DNA of 64,000 nt, taken from NCBI RefSeq assembly GCF_000280905.1, contig NZ_ALAP01000030.1, forward strand, positions 124,001 to 188,000, given 5' to 3'. The notes under the pieces were generated by a model that was given only the letters and a program-made list of their open reading frames with translations, did not search any database and was not told where the DNA came from. The translations under genes were made by a program, and so were the position numbers. This DNA comes from Streptomyces sp. AA1529. GTDB taxonomy: Bacteria; Actinomycetota; Actinomycetes; Streptomycetales; Streptomycetaceae. Shown in pieces: positions 52,346 to 63,918 of the stretch; the stretch's first letter is position 1, and every line of letters begins with the position of its first letter.

Positions 52346-52900
52346 GTGGACGAGAAAGACATGGGCACCGACCTGCAGTCGGTGCTGGTCGGCAAGGAAG
52401 AGATCGACGCGAAGCTGGCCGAGCTGGCGGAGCGGATCGACGCGGAGTACGCGGGCGAGGAGCTGCTGCTGGTCGGGGTGCTCAAGGGAGCCGTCATGGT
52501 GATGGCGGACCTGGCGCGCGCCCTGTCCACCCCGGCGACGATGGACTGGATGGCGGTGTCCTCCTACGGCGCCGGGACCCAGTCCTCGGGCGTGGTCCGG
52601 ATCCTCAAGGACCTGGACACCGACATCAAGGGGAAGCACGTCCTGATCGTCGAGGACATCATCGACTCGGGGCTGACGCTCTCCTGGCTGCTGTCCAACC
52701 TGGGGTCCCGCGAGCCCGCCTCCCTCAACGTGTGCACCCTGCTGCGCAAGCCGGACGCCGCCAAGGTGGCGATCGACGTGAAGTGGGTGGGATTCGACAT
52801 CCCGAACGAGTTCGTCGTCGGCTACGGGCTCGACTACGCCGAGCGGTACCGCAATCTGCCGTTCGTCGGCACGCTTGCCCCGCACGTGTACGGCGGCTGA
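52346..52900 (+). CDS. hpt: Hypoxanthine phosphoribosyltransferase
   Basis: 184 residues from GTG at 52346; ATG at 52361 is an alternative. It has the type I PRTase PRPP loop [17 protein letters not shown] near 99-115, the [18 protein letters not shown] substrate loop near 40-57 and the base-binding [20 protein letters not shown] segment. It salvages hypoxanthine and guanine with PRPP. It is part of the conserved tilS-hpt-ftsH gene order. Confidence 0.96.
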   Translation: MDEKDMGTDLQSVLVGKEEIDAKLAELAERIDAEYAGEELLLVGVLKGAVMVMADLARALSTPATMDWMAVSSYGAGTQSSGVVRILKDLDTDIKGKHVLIVEDIIDSGLTLSWLLSNLGSREPASLNVCTLLRKPDAAKVAIDVKWVGFDIPNEFVVGYGLDYAERYRNLPFVGTLAPHVYGG

Positions 52901-53082
52901 CATCCGTCGCGCACGCACGTGCGGGCCGGGAACACAGGGCCGGTGTCCCTCGTTGCACCGTCGGAGGGCGGTGCGGTTGACCGTCCTCGGCGGCGCCGGG
53001 TGACAATGCTGGGGTACCGTCCGAAGGTCAGGCTTTTCAACTCACTGTGGCAGGAGGGACGGGGCCCACGCGCTCCGTATGG

Positions 53083-55104
<2,022 letters not shown>

Positions 55105-55143
55105 CCGCAGGTGGGCGGGGTGAGAACCGCGCCACGGAATGTC

Positions 55144-55183
55144 AGCCGCGCCCCTCGGGTTAGTGTCGAGGGGCGCGGCTTTT
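55144..55183 (+). terminator. Rho-independent terminator after ftsH
   Basis: 14-bp exact stem (55144-55157 with 55167-55180), 9-base loop, then TTTT. It is the most classical terminator in the window. Confidence 0.9.
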
Positions 55184-55262
55184 CGCTGTGCACGCGACAG
55201 CCCAGACCGGTCACGCACGGTGGCGGTTCGCAGGTTGTGGAAGTCGAGGAACGAGGGACCAG

Positions 55263-55959
<697 letters not shown>

Positions 55960-56049
55960 CGCCCGGGCCACGCGTCCCGTCGCCGCCGATCCGGGCCGGT
56001 CCGCCGACCCGCCGGGCCTGGGCCGCGGCGGACCCAGGTCCCGCCGGGC

Positions 56050-56538
56050 TCAGGCCGCGGCGGTCGGGGGGTTGTTCTCGTCCTCGTCCTCGGGCAGTCG
56101 GCAGATGCGCTCCAGCAGCACGGCCGCCGCTATCACCGCGATGCCCGCCACCACGGAGAGGCCCGCATAGAGCGCCTGCTGGGCGCGGGCCGGAACCTCG
56201 GCGCGCTCGGTGATCAGGAACAGCCCGGTGCCGCCGTACACCCCCGAGACCAGCCCGGCCACCAGGGCGCTCGCCTGACCGAAGAGGACGGCACGGGCCG
56301 CCATCATCGGATCCACACCCTTGGCACCCGGCTCCCGCTCCCGCTGGGCCTTCAGCCGGGAGCGCAGCGAGAGCGCCGTGGCCAGCAGCACGGCCGCGAT
56401 GGCGCCGAGCACGATGGGCGCCGCGAACGGCACTCCCGGCAGCGTGCCCAGCGCGTCCCACAGCCGCGCTCCGCCCCACGAGAGCACTCCCGCGACGACG
56501 AAGAGCGCCGCGAGGGTGCGGATACGGAGTTGGTTCAT
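56050..56538 (-). CDS. DUF3180 membrane protein
   Basis: 162 residues from ATG at 56538. Four membrane helices are clear: about 8-26 (LAALFVVAGVLSWGGARLW), 38-58, 88-108 and 122-145. The C-terminus is short and acidic (PEDEDENNPP). It is the last gene of the leftward folate operon and follows folK, the usual position of DUF3180 in actinobacteria. The function is unknown. Confidence 0.9.
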   Translation of the reverse strand: MNQLRIRTLAALFVVAGVLSWGGARLWDALGTLPGVPFAAPIVLGAIAAVLLATALSLRSRLKAQREREPGAKGVDPMMAARAVLFGQASALVAGLVSGVYGGTGLFLITERAEVPARAQQALYAGLSVVAGIAVIAAAVLLERICRLPEDEDENNPPTAAA

Positions 56539-56654
56539 CGAGCTTCCACCTCGCGGGTGCGGTCCGGACGGTGCGGGCGTCGGCCGGGGGACGCCGGGCA
56601 GGAACGGCAACGGGTTGCGGCAGGAACGGGGAACGGGGTACGCGCGGCCAACGC

Positions 56655-57251
56655 TCAGGCGTGCACGATGAGTTCCAGGTCCGGACGGGCGGTGACGCCC
56701 TCCGTGCCGAGTGTCCGCAGCAGCTCCTCGACGCTGCCGCGGCCCGGGACCTCGGCCGCGGGGTCCACGTCGTGCCACGGCACGAGGACGAAGGCCCGCT
56801 CGTGCGCCCTGGGGTGGGGGAGGGTGAGCTGCGGGTCGTCGGAGACGACGCCCTGGTAGGCCACGATGTCCACGTCGATCGGACGCGGCTCCCAGCGCTC
56901 CTCGCGCACCCGCTCCAGCGCCTCCTCGATGGCGTGGCCGCGCTCCAGGAGCGAGCCGGGCGGCAGGGTGGTGCGGACCACGACGACCGCGTTGAAGTAG
57001 GCGGGCTGGCTGCCCGGCTCGACGCCCCACGGCTCGGTCTCGTAGACCGGCGAGACGGCCGTCACCTTCATCCCCGGGGTGTCCGCGAGCGCGTCGACGG
57101 CGCTCTGCAGCGACTCCAGCCGGTTGCCCAGGTTGCTGCCGATCGACAGCACGGCGGTCTGCGGGTTGTGCAACGTCGTGTCGGCGGCGTCCACCTGCTG
57201 CACCACGGAGGCGGGCACCGGCTGTACGGTCGGGTCACTGTTCGGCGTCAT
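56655..57251 (-). CDS. folK: 2-amino-4-hydroxy-6-hydroxymethyldihydropteridine pyrophosphokinase
   Basis: 198 residues. Its ATG overlaps the folB stop by 4 bases (ATGA), so it is coupled. The HPPK core is complete: LSIGSNLGNRLESLQSAVDAL, SPVYETEPWGVEPGSQPAYFN, and the signature RWEPRPIDVDIVAYQG with the metal-binding Asp pair, then LPHPRAHERAFVLVPWHD. A 35-residue N-terminal extension precedes the core. It phosphorylates hydroxymethyldihydropterin. Confidence 0.96.
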   Translation of the reverse strand: MTPNSDPTVQPVPASVVQQVDAADTTLHNPQTAVLSIGSNLGNRLESLQSAVDALADTPGMKVTAVSPVYETEPWGVEPGSQPAYFNAVVVVRTTLPPGSLLERGHAIEEALERVREERWEPRPIDVDIVAYQGVVSDDPQLTLPHPRAHERAFVLVPWHDVDPAAEVPGRGSVEELLRTLGTEGVTARPDLELIVHA

Positions 57252-57607
57252 GCGCGGCTCCGCTTGATAGTGATGGTCACGTCCTCGAACGGCACGGCGA
57301 TCGGGGCGTCGGGCTTGTGCACGACCACCTCCACCTCGCGTACGGCCTCGTGCCGCAGGCAGGTGTCGGCGATCCGCTGGGCGAGCGTCTCGATCAGGTC
57401 GACCGGTTCCCCCTCGACGACCGCGACGACCTCTTCGGCGACGACTCCGTAATGGACCGTACGGGACAGGTCGTCGCTCTCGGCGGCCGACCGCGTGTCG
57501 AGTCCCATGTCGAGGTCCACGACGAAGGTCTGCCCCTGCTCGCGTTCCCTCTCGAACACGCCGTGATGCCCACGCGCCGCGAGGCCGCGCAGTGCGACGC
57601 GATCCAC
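57248..57607 (-). CDS. folB: Dihydroneopterin aldolase
   Basis: 119 residues from GTG at 57607, behind GGGAG; the open frame continues upstream without a start signal. Motifs: VDRVALRGLAARGHHGVFERER at the start with the catalytic surroundings, FVVDLDMGLDTR, TVHYGVVAEEV and LIETLAQRIADTCL. It converts dihydroneopterin to hydroxymethyldihydropterin and glycolaldehyde. The next gene, folK, overlaps it. Confidence 0.96.
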   Translation of the reverse strand: MDRVALRGLAARGHHGVFEREREQGQTFVVDLDMGLDTRSAAESDDLSRTVHYGVVAEEVVAVVEGEPVDLIETLAQRIADTCLRHEAVREVEVVVHKPDAPIAVPFEDVTITIKRSRA

Positions 57608-57895
57608 TTCACCACTCCCGTCGGTCGTGCGAACGTATACCGGCCCCGGGGCAGCGAACGGCCCCTCGCGGCACCGGATCGAATCTACCCGTGAGCGTGA
57701 CGGCTCGCGCCGCCCCCTACCCCACAGCGTCCGCGCCCACGCGCGCATTCCCGGTCGGGTGCCGGATCGGGTGGTCCGCGCGCAACCGGTTGCCGGCAGG
57801 CGCCCGGTGCGGCCGGACGGGGCGGGTCCGGACAGGAACCCGCCGACGCCCCGGCCGGGGCGCCGGCGCGCTCGCGGGGGCTGTGCCCACCGCGC

Positions 57896-58426
57896 CTAGA
57901 GCTCGATGTCGCCCTGGCCCAGGTCCCCTTCTCCCTCGCCGTCCTCGTCCTCGTCGTCCTGCTCGACCAGCACCGGCGATCCGTGGTGCGACCACAGCCT
58001 CCACTCGCCCTGCTCGGTGCGGCGGAAGACGTTGGTGGCCACCACGAGCCCGCCGACCAGCGGTCCCGCGGAGCCGTCCGCCTCGGCCGGGCCGCCGCTG
58101 AGGATGTTCTCGGTGCAGCTGACCAGCGCGGTGTCGCCCAGCACCGAGATCTCCACATCGGTGAGGAAGAACTGGACGTACTCGGTGTTGGCCATGATCA
58201 GTGCGTAGGAGCGCAGCACCTCGCCGCGCCCGGTCAGCACCGGCCAGCCGGGGTGGACGACCCGGACCCCGTGCTCGCCCTCACCGCCCTCGGGGTCGTC
58301 CGGATCGACCGCCTCCTCACCCAGCCACATCCGGGAGAGGGCCTCGATGTCGCCCCGCTCGACCGCCTCGTACAGGGCGGTGTTGGCGGCCTCGACCGCC
58401 TCGCTGTCGGTTCGTGCGTCGCTCAT
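57896..58426 (-). CDS. Nuclear transport factor 2/SnoaL-like family protein
   Basis: 176 residues from ATG at 58426, with GGAGGCGG upstream and a 4-base overlap with folP. The NTF2-like cone fold is recognisable: AVEAANTALYEAVERGDIEAL, the LTGRGEVLRSYALIM segment, and GEWRLWSHHGSPV. A highly acidic C-terminal tail ends the protein. It is conserved between folP and folB in streptomycetes; an enzymatic role in pterin metabolism is possible but unproven. Confidence 0.88.
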   Translation of the reverse strand: MSDARTDSEAVEAANTALYEAVERGDIEALSRMWLGEEAVDPDDPEGGEGEHGVRVVHPGWPVLTGRGEVLRSYALIMANTEYVQFFLTDVEISVLGDTALVSCTENILSGGPAEADGSAGPLVGGLVVATNVFRRTEQGEWRLWSHHGSPVLVEQDDEDEDGEGEGDLGQGDIEL

Positions 58427-59352
58427 GTCGCCGCCTCCGGGTTCGTCGTCCCGGGGGTGACCGGAACCCGGGGTGCGTCGGGAAGAGCCGCGGCGGCCGC
58501 GTCCACGGCCCGGACGACGCGGACGGCGTCCGCGCTGGCCCGCACCTCGTGGACCCGTACCGCCCAGGCGCCCTCGCGGGCCGCCAGCGCGGTGACGGCG
58601 GCCGTCGCCGCGTCGCGTTCGCGGGCGGGCGGCGGGGCCGCGCCCTGTTCGTCCGTCAGCACCCGGCCCAGGAACCGCTTCCGGGAGGCGGCCACCAGCA
58701 TCGGGTGGGGCAGCCCGGCCCGCAGTCCGGCGAGCGCCGCGACGAGGGCGAGATCGTGTTCGGCGCGCTTGGCGAAGCCCAGCCCGGGGTCGACCACGAT
58801 CCGGGCGGGGTCGATCCCGCCCGCCACGGCCTGCTCCACCGCCGTGCGCAGCTCGTCGAGCACCTCGCCGACGACATCGGTGTAGACGGCGCGGTTGTTC
58901 ATGTCGATGCTCTGGCCGCGCCAGTGCATCACCACGAACGGCACGCCGGCGTCGGCGACGGCGGGCACCATCTCCGGATCGGCGCGGCCGCCGCTGACGT
59001 CGTTGACCAGGACCGCACCGGCAGCCACCGCCTGCGCCGCCACGGAGGCCCGCATGGTGTCGACGCTGACCACCAGGCCCTCGCCGGTCAGCCCGCGCAC
59101 CACCGGCAGCACCCGGCGCAGCTCCTCGTCCTCGCCGACCCGGGCGGCGCCGGGCCGGGTCGACTCGCCGCCGACGTCCACCAGGTCGGCGCCCTGCGCC
59201 ACCAGGTCGAGCCCGTGCTTGATCGCTGCTTCGGTGTCGAACCACCGCCCCCCGTCCGAGAACGAGTCGGGGGTCACGTTGACCACACCCATTACTGCGC
59301 AGCGGTCCCATTCGGGGAGGCCGTCCACGCGGCCACGCGTTCTCGCACCCAT
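58423..59352 (-). CDS. folP: Dihydropteroate synthase
   Basis: 309 residues from ATG at 59352. The DHPS motifs are complete: VMGVVNVTPDSFSDGGRW, VDVGGESTRPGA, VSVDTMRASVAAQAVAAGA, LVNDVSGGRADPEM, VVMHWRGQ, IVVDPGLGFAK and the C-terminal RVHEVRASADAVRVV. It condenses hydroxymethyldihydropterin pyrophosphate with p-aminobenzoate and is the sulfonamide target. It is the first gene of the leftward operon folP, NTF2-like, folB, folK, DUF3180. Confidence 0.97.
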   Translation of the reverse strand: MGARTRGRVDGLPEWDRCAVMGVVNVTPDSFSDGGRWFDTEAAIKHGLDLVAQGADLVDVGGESTRPGAARVGEDEELRRVLPVVRGLTGEGLVVSVDTMRASVAAQAVAAGAVLVNDVSGGRADPEMVPAVADAGVPFVVMHWRGQSIDMNNRAVYTDVVGEVLDELRTAVEQAVAGGIDPARIVVDPGLGFAKRAEHDLALVAALAGLRAGLPHPMLVAASRKRFLGRVLTDEQGAAPPPARERDAATAAVTALAAREGAWAVRVHEVRASADAVRVVRAVDAAAAALPDAPRVPVTPGTTNPEAAT

Positions 59353-59452
59353 GTGCCCAGGGTAGGCGCCCGCCTTCCCCGGGGCGGGACCGCCACCGTG
59401 CGGCCGCGGGACGGCCCGCGCCGCCGCTCCGGCCGGGCCGCGCCCGGGTGCC

Positions 59453-61006
59453 TCAGTCGGCGGCGGCCTGCGGCGCCGTCAGCCAGCGCTCCGGGAGCGC
59501 GGAGCGGCGTCCGGTGCGCGAACGGTCGGCCTGGGCGCGCAGCAGGGCCAGGGCCTCGTCCTGGTCCCGCAGCCGTGCCCGTGCGGTGCCCCCGGCGCCG
59601 AGGTCGACGCACACATCGGCCAGCCGGTGGCGGCGCTCCCACGGCCCCTGGGCGAACCGCACGCTCTGCACCTTCGCGTGCGGCACCAGGGTGGTGCGGC
59701 GAGTCAGCAGCCCCTGGCGGGCGACGAAGACGCCGGGGGTGACCCCGTGCCCGTAGCCGCGGCGGACCACCGGTGCGCACCAGCGGGCCCGGCGGGGCAC
59801 GGGCCCCGCCGCGGCCAGGGCGGCGTCCGGGTCCACGCCGGGCAGCACCCGCGCGAGCACGGCTGCGGCCTGCCGCCAGTCGGCCACCGGTACGAGCACT
59901 CCGTCCCCGGTACCGCTGCCGGTGCCCGCGACCTCCATCTCGACCCGCACCCAGTCCCGCCGCCGCCACAGCAGCGGCTGCGTGATCCGGACGGCCTGCA
60001 CTCTTCCGGGCGGCACCGTGGCGTGCTGCCGGTCCAGCAGGCCCGCGTCCAGGCGCAGCCCGTCGGGGGATTCCGCCACGGTCCAGTCGAACTCCCGGAC
60101 GACCCGCCCGCCGCTCGCCGCCCAGCTGCCGCCCGCGAGCGGCAGCGCCGTCGCCAGGACCGTCCACACGCTCCCCGTCGCCAGCCACAGCAGGGTCGGT
60201 ACGAGGAGCAGCGCGGCCAGCGTCCCCCAGACCGAGCCCCGCAGCAGCACGCTGACCACCAGGGTGCGCGGCGGCACCCGGAGCAGCTCCCTGGCGGGCG
60301 CCTCGCCCGCCTCGGGGGCGGCGTCCGGGGCGATGCCGGCGGCGCGGGCGAGCAGTTCGGCGCGGAGCGCGACGGCCTGCCGCTCGCCCAGGTACGCCAG
60401 CTCGTCCTTGTCCTCGGTGCCGACGACGTCCAGCTTCAGTTTGGCCACCCCGGCGATCCGGGCCGGCAGCGGCCGGGAGATGTCGACGGCCTGGACGCGG
60501 TCCAGCCGGATGTGGGCGGTGCGGCGGAAGAACAGACCGGTACGGATGCGCAGCTCGGTGTCGGTGACCAGGTAGCTGGTGCACCACCAGGACAGGAATC
60601 CGTATCCGGCGGCCACCGGCAGCAGCACCGCCAGTCCCAGCGCCGTCCAGGCCGCGGTGAGCTGCTCGGACCACTCGCGGGCCCGGTCGAGGTCGTGCGC
60701 GGCGAATGCCAGCAGCCCGGCGAGCGGCGCCCAGGCCCGCCGCCACGGGGTGACCGGATGCAGCCGGTTGCCCTCGGGGCGGCGCGGCAGGAAGCGCGGA
60801 CCGCGGGCGGCGGGGGCGGTGCTCTCCGCGGGGGCTGCCGGGGTGTCGGTGCCGGTTGTCGCGGTGCCGGTGCCGGTGTTGTCGGCGCGGGGTCCGGGCG
60901 CCGGAGTGTCGGTGCGGGTCGCCGAGGTGCCGGTTTCCGGGGTGCCGGTGCCGGTCCGGTCCGGCCCGTCGGCTTCGGGGTCGCCGGTCACGGGCCCGCC
61001 GGTCAC
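59453..61006 (-). CDS. PH domain (YdbT/bPH2) membrane protein, large
   Basis: 517 residues from GTG at 61006, whose GTGA overlaps the stop of the preceding gene. After a Thr/Gly/Pro-rich N-terminus of about 70 residues come two membrane helices, a bPH2 domain (LVTDTELRIRTGLFFRRTAHIRL type near 140-200), a membrane pair near 255-300, and two more bPH2-like repeats (DGLRLDAGLLDRQHATVPPG; GVFVARQGLLTRRTTLVPHA). This is the YdbT layout; in bacilli such proteins confer resistance to Bacillus amyloliquefaciens antimicrobials, but here the role is unknown. Confidence 0.88.
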   Translation of the reverse strand: MTGGPVTGDPEADGPDRTGTGTPETGTSATRTDTPAPGPRADNTGTGTATTGTDTPAAPAESTAPAARGPRFLPRRPEGNRLHPVTPWRRAWAPLAGLLAFAAHDLDRAREWSEQLTAAWTALGLAVLLPVAAGYGFLSWWCTSYLVTDTELRIRTGLFFRRTAHIRLDRVQAVDISRPLPARIAGVAKLKLDVVGTEDKDELAYLGERQAVALRAELLARAAGIAPDAAPEAGEAPARELLRVPPRTLVVSVLLRGSVWGTLAALLLVPTLLWLATGSVWTVLATALPLAGGSWAASGGRVVREFDWTVAESPDGLRLDAGLLDRQHATVPPGRVQAVRITQPLLWRRRDWVRVEMEVAGTGSGTGDGVLVPVADWRQAAAVLARVLPGVDPDAALAAAGPVPRRARWCAPVVRRGYGHGVTPGVFVARQGLLTRRTTLVPHAKVQSVRFAQGPWERRHRLADVCVDLGAGGTARARLRDQDEALALLRAQADRSRTGRRSALPERWLTAPQAAAD

Positions 61007-61614
61007 AGGCCCGCCGATCGGGCTTCGCCCAGCTCGGTGAGCCGGTCGCGCAGCCGTTCGGCCTCCGCGGGGGTCAGTCCCGGGATGCTCGCGTCGGTGG
61101 TCGCGGCGGCCGTGTGCAGCTGCAGCGAGGCCAGTCCGAAGCGCCGCTCCAGCGGCCCCGAGGTCACCTCCACGAGCTGCATCCGCCCGTAGGGCACCAC
61201 CGTCGTCTCGCGCCACAGCACACCGCGCGAGACGAGCAGGTCGTCGGCCCGCTCCCGGTAGCGCCACGAGCGCCAGTTGCGTGCCAGTGCTCCCCAGCCC
61301 CACCCGGCCGCCGCGAGCGGCGGCAGCGCGCACAGCGCCCACACCGGTCCCGCTGCCAGCGCCGGCACCACCCCCGCCGCCGCGGCCGGCGGCAGCAGCC
61401 AGCCGAGCAGCACGCACCGGCGCAGCGGCAGCAGCCCCCGCTCCACACCGCGCCACGCGGGGTCGGTCTCCGTCCGCTCCGGGCCGGCGCCGGGCTCCTG
61501 GGGTCCGGTCCGCTCGGGACCGGCTCCGGGCTCGGCCGGGCCGGTTCCGTCCGGGCTGTCGCCGGGCTGTCCGGAGCCCGGTGGGGCGGGCGGTGCCGGG
61601 GTGGGGTCGGTCAT
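61003..61614 (-). CDS. PH domain (YdbS/bPH2) membrane protein, small
   Basis: 203 residues from ATG at 61614; the frame also opens at 61686, overlapping the divergent nuoD start, but lacks a ribosome site. A Pro/Gly-rich N-terminus with two copies of [16 protein letters not shown] units precedes two membrane helices (about 70-110). One bPH2 domain follows (about 120-185: [39 protein letters not shown]). It is the YdbS-type partner of the next gene, to which it is coupled by stop/start overlap. Confidence 0.88.
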   Translation of the reverse strand: MTDPTPAPPAPPGSGQPGDSPDGTGPAEPGAGPERTGPQEPGAGPERTETDPAWRGVERGLLPLRRCVLLGWLLPPAAAAGVVPALAAGPVWALCALPPLAAAGWGWGALARNWRSWRYRERADDLLVSRGVLWRETTVVPYGRMQLVEVTSGPLERRFGLASLQLHTAAATTDASIPGLTPAEAERLRDRLTELGEARSAGL

Positions 61615-61675
61615 CCGTTCAGCGTACGTGCGGGCGACCGGAGCCCGTGTCCGTCCGCAGGAGGAAGCTGACAGG

Positions 61676-62833
61676 ATGAGCGTCATGACTCAGACGGAGA
61701 CGACCGTCGGTATCGGCGGTGCCGCGGAGAGCACCGACATGGTGCTCAACATCGGCCCGCAGCACCCCTCCACGCACGGAGTGCTGCGGCTGCGGCTGGT
61801 CCTGGACGGCGAGCGGATCGAGCGGGCCGAGCCGGTGGTCGGCTATATGCACCGGGGCGCCGAAAAGCTCTTCGAGGCCCGCGACTACCGCCAGATCATC
61901 GTGCTGGCCAACCGCCACGACTGGCTGTCGGCGTTCTCCAACGAGCTGGGCGTGGTGCTCGGCGTCGAGCGGATGCTCGGCATGGAGGTCCCGGCGCGCG
62001 CGGTGTGGACCCGCACCCTGCTGGCCGAGCTGAACCGGGTGCTCAACCACCTGATGTTCCTGGGCTCCTACCCGCTGGAGCTGGGCGGGATCACGCCGGT
62101 CTTCCACTCCTTCCGGGAGCGCGAGGTGCTCCAGAACGTGATGGAGGAGCTCTCGGGCGGCCGGATGCACTACATGTTCAACCGGGTCGGCGGGCTCAAG
62201 GACGACCTCCCGGCGGGCTGGCGGGACCGGGCGCGGCAGGCGGTGGCCGCCGTACGCGGCCGGATGGACACCTTCGACAAGCTGGTGCTCGGCAACGAGA
62301 TCTTCCGGGGCCGCACCCGGGGCGTCGGCGTGCTCAGCCCGGAGCTGGTGCACGCCTACGGGGTCAGCGGTCCGATCGCCCGCGCCTCCGGGGTCGACTT
62401 CGACCTGCGCCGCGACGAGCCGTACCTGGCCTACGGCGAGCTGGCCGACGTGCTGCGGGTGGCCACCCGTTCGGAGGGCGACTGCCTGGCCCGCTTCGAG
62501 CTGCTGCTCGACCAGACGCACAACTCCCTGGACCTGGCCGACGCCTGCCTGGACCGGCTCGCCGAGCTGCCCGCGGGCCCGGTCAACCAGCGGCTGCCCA
62601 AGGTGCTCAAGGCCCCGGAGGGCGCCACCTACACCTGGACCGAGAACCCGCTGGGTCTGAACGGCTACTACCTGGTCTCCAAGGGCGAGAAGACCCCGCA
62701 CCGGCTCAAGCTCCGCTCCGCTTCGTTCAACAACATCCAGGCGCTCACCGAGCTGCTGCCCGGGACGCTGGTGGCGGACATGGTCGCGATCCTGGGGTCG
62801 TTCTTCTTCGTGGTGGGCGACATCGACAAGTGA
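61676..62833 (+). CDS. nuoD2: NADH-quinone oxidoreductase subunit D paralogue (stand-alone)
   Basis: 385 residues from ATG at 61676 behind GGAGGAAG. The 49-kDa subunit sequence is complete: [56 protein letters not shown], and the C-terminal [20 protein letters not shown] with the Asp that ends the quinone-site helix. No other nuo gene is beside it, so it is a second NuoD outside the complex I operon. It may replace the standard subunit under some conditions or work with a hydrogenase-like partner. Confidence 0.95.
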   Translation: MSVMTQTETTVGIGGAAESTDMVLNIGPQHPSTHGVLRLRLVLDGERIERAEPVVGYMHRGAEKLFEARDYRQIIVLANRHDWLSAFSNELGVVLGVERMLGMEVPARAVWTRTLLAELNRVLNHLMFLGSYPLELGGITPVFHSFREREVLQNVMEELSGGRMHYMFNRVGGLKDDLPAGWRDRARQAVAAVRGRMDTFDKLVLGNEIFRGRTRGVGVLSPELVHAYGVSGPIARASGVDFDLRRDEPYLAYGELADVLRVATRSEGDCLARFELLLDQTHNSLDLADACLDRLAELPAGPVNQRLPKVLKAPEGATYTWTENPLGLNGYYLVSKGEKTPHRLKLRSASFNNIQALTELLPGTLVADMVAILGSFFFVVGDIDK

Positions 62834-62870
62834 CGCCGCACCGCGCCATGTGACGCCGCGCAGCGCCATG
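62831..62870. repeat. 20-base tandem duplication on the nuoD2 stop codon
   Basis: Two 20-base units beginning TGACGCCGC and ending CGCCATG match at 18 of 20 positions. The first includes the nuoD2 stop codon. Confidence 0.8.
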
Positions 62871-62876
62871 TGGCTT

Positions 62877-62911
62877 CCGGGGGCGTGCTCCCGGGCTCGC
62901 CGCGCCCCCGG
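62877..62911. terminator. Hairpin after nuoD2
   Basis: CCGGGGGCG (62877-62885) pairs exactly with CGCCCCCGG (62903-62911) across a 17-base loop. It lies between convergent genes and probably serves both. Confidence 0.55.
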
Positions 62912-62940
62912 GATCGGCAGTCCGGCCCCGGTGCCGCGCG

Positions 62941-63867
62941 TCAGGAAGACGGCGAGTGCGTCCGGCGCCTGCTTCGCCCGAAGAAGTCGAAGCCGCCCGT
63001 GCCGCCGTCGCGGCCGTCCGGCTCGGGCGCCGCGTCCTCGGTCTTCCCGGCCGCCCCGGCCGGACCCGAACCGGTCTCCGGACCTTCCGCGTCCTCCGGC
63101 TCCCGGGACCCGCCCGGTCCGGTTGCCGACCCGTCCCGCGCCGCGGGCCCGGACGTGCGCCGCGCGGCGGTACGCGGGCCCACCGGCCGGGAGCGCGGCG
63201 GGGCCTGCGGGGGCACCACGGTGGCCGCCCGGCTGTTCGACAGCCGGGCGGCGGCCCGTTGCCGGACCGCGTTGCGGGCGAGCGCGTCCAGCGCTTCGGC
63301 CGCCTGCCGGTAGGTCAGCGGGGTGGGCGCCCCGGAGCTGTGCCGGTGGTCGGTCGCCGAGGTGGTGAGGGCCTTGGCGGACGCCGTCGTGCCCGCCTCC
63401 AGCTCCAGCACCCTGCGCCCCTCCAGCGCACTCGCCCGCTCCGTCTGGGCGTTGGCGTAGCGGCGCAGCAGGGCGGCGTGCTCGGAGCGGAGTCCGGTCA
63501 GCTCGGCGCGCTTCTCGCGCAGCCTGCCGTCCAGCTTGGTGCGGAGCTCGCGCAGCTCCTCGACCTCGCCCTCCAGGTCCGCCTGCTTCTCCTCGGCCCG
63601 CCAGGCCGAGCTGGCGAGCTGTGCCTTGAGGTCGCCGACCTGCTTGCCCGCCGCGCGGTCCCAGCCGCGCAGCAGCACGGCTCCGGTGACGGCGGCGGCC
63701 GCCGCTGCCGCGGTGAGCGCGCGCAGCGCCACCGTCTCCAGGTCGGCGACGCCCGGCTCACCGATCAGCCAGGCCCCGCCGGCGCAGGCCAGTGCGGCCA
63801 CCGCCACGGACACCGGGGGCAGCCGTCGGTGCAGCGGCGGGGAATGGCGATGACGTCCACGTGGCAT
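62941..63867 (-). CDS. Membrane-anchored coiled-coil protein, unknown function
   Basis: 308 residues. Two close membrane helices (about 18-36 and 47-68) form a hairpin with a short outside loop. A strongly charged coiled coil follows (about 75-150: LEGEVEELRELRTKLDGRLRE, LRSEHAALLRRYANAQTERAS), then a Pro/Gly/Arg-rich low-complexity region and an end rich in Arg/Ser (FFGRSRRRTHSPSS). It resembles actinobacterial membrane scaffolding or division-associated proteins in architecture only; no family is recognised. It is convergent with nuoD2 and downstream of the betaine-type binding protein gene. Confidence 0.8.
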   Translation of the reverse strand: MPRGRHRHSPPLHRRLPPVSVAVAALACAGGAWLIGEPGVADLETVALRALTAAAAAAAVTGAVLLRGWDRAAGKQVGDLKAQLASSAWRAEEKQADLEGEVEELRELRTKLDGRLREKRAELTGLRSEHAALLRRYANAQTERASALEGRRVLELEAGTTASAKALTTSATDHRHSSGAPTPLTYRQAAEALDALARNAVRQRAAARLSNSRAATVVPPQAPPRSRPVGPRTAARRTSGPAARDGSATGPGGSREPEDAEGPETGSGPAGAAGKTEDAAPEPDGRDGGTGGFDFFGRSRRRTHSPSS

Positions 63868-63918
63868 GCCTGGGAATTTACCGTGTTCCGCCGGGGGGAC
63901 GACACCGGACGAACCGTC

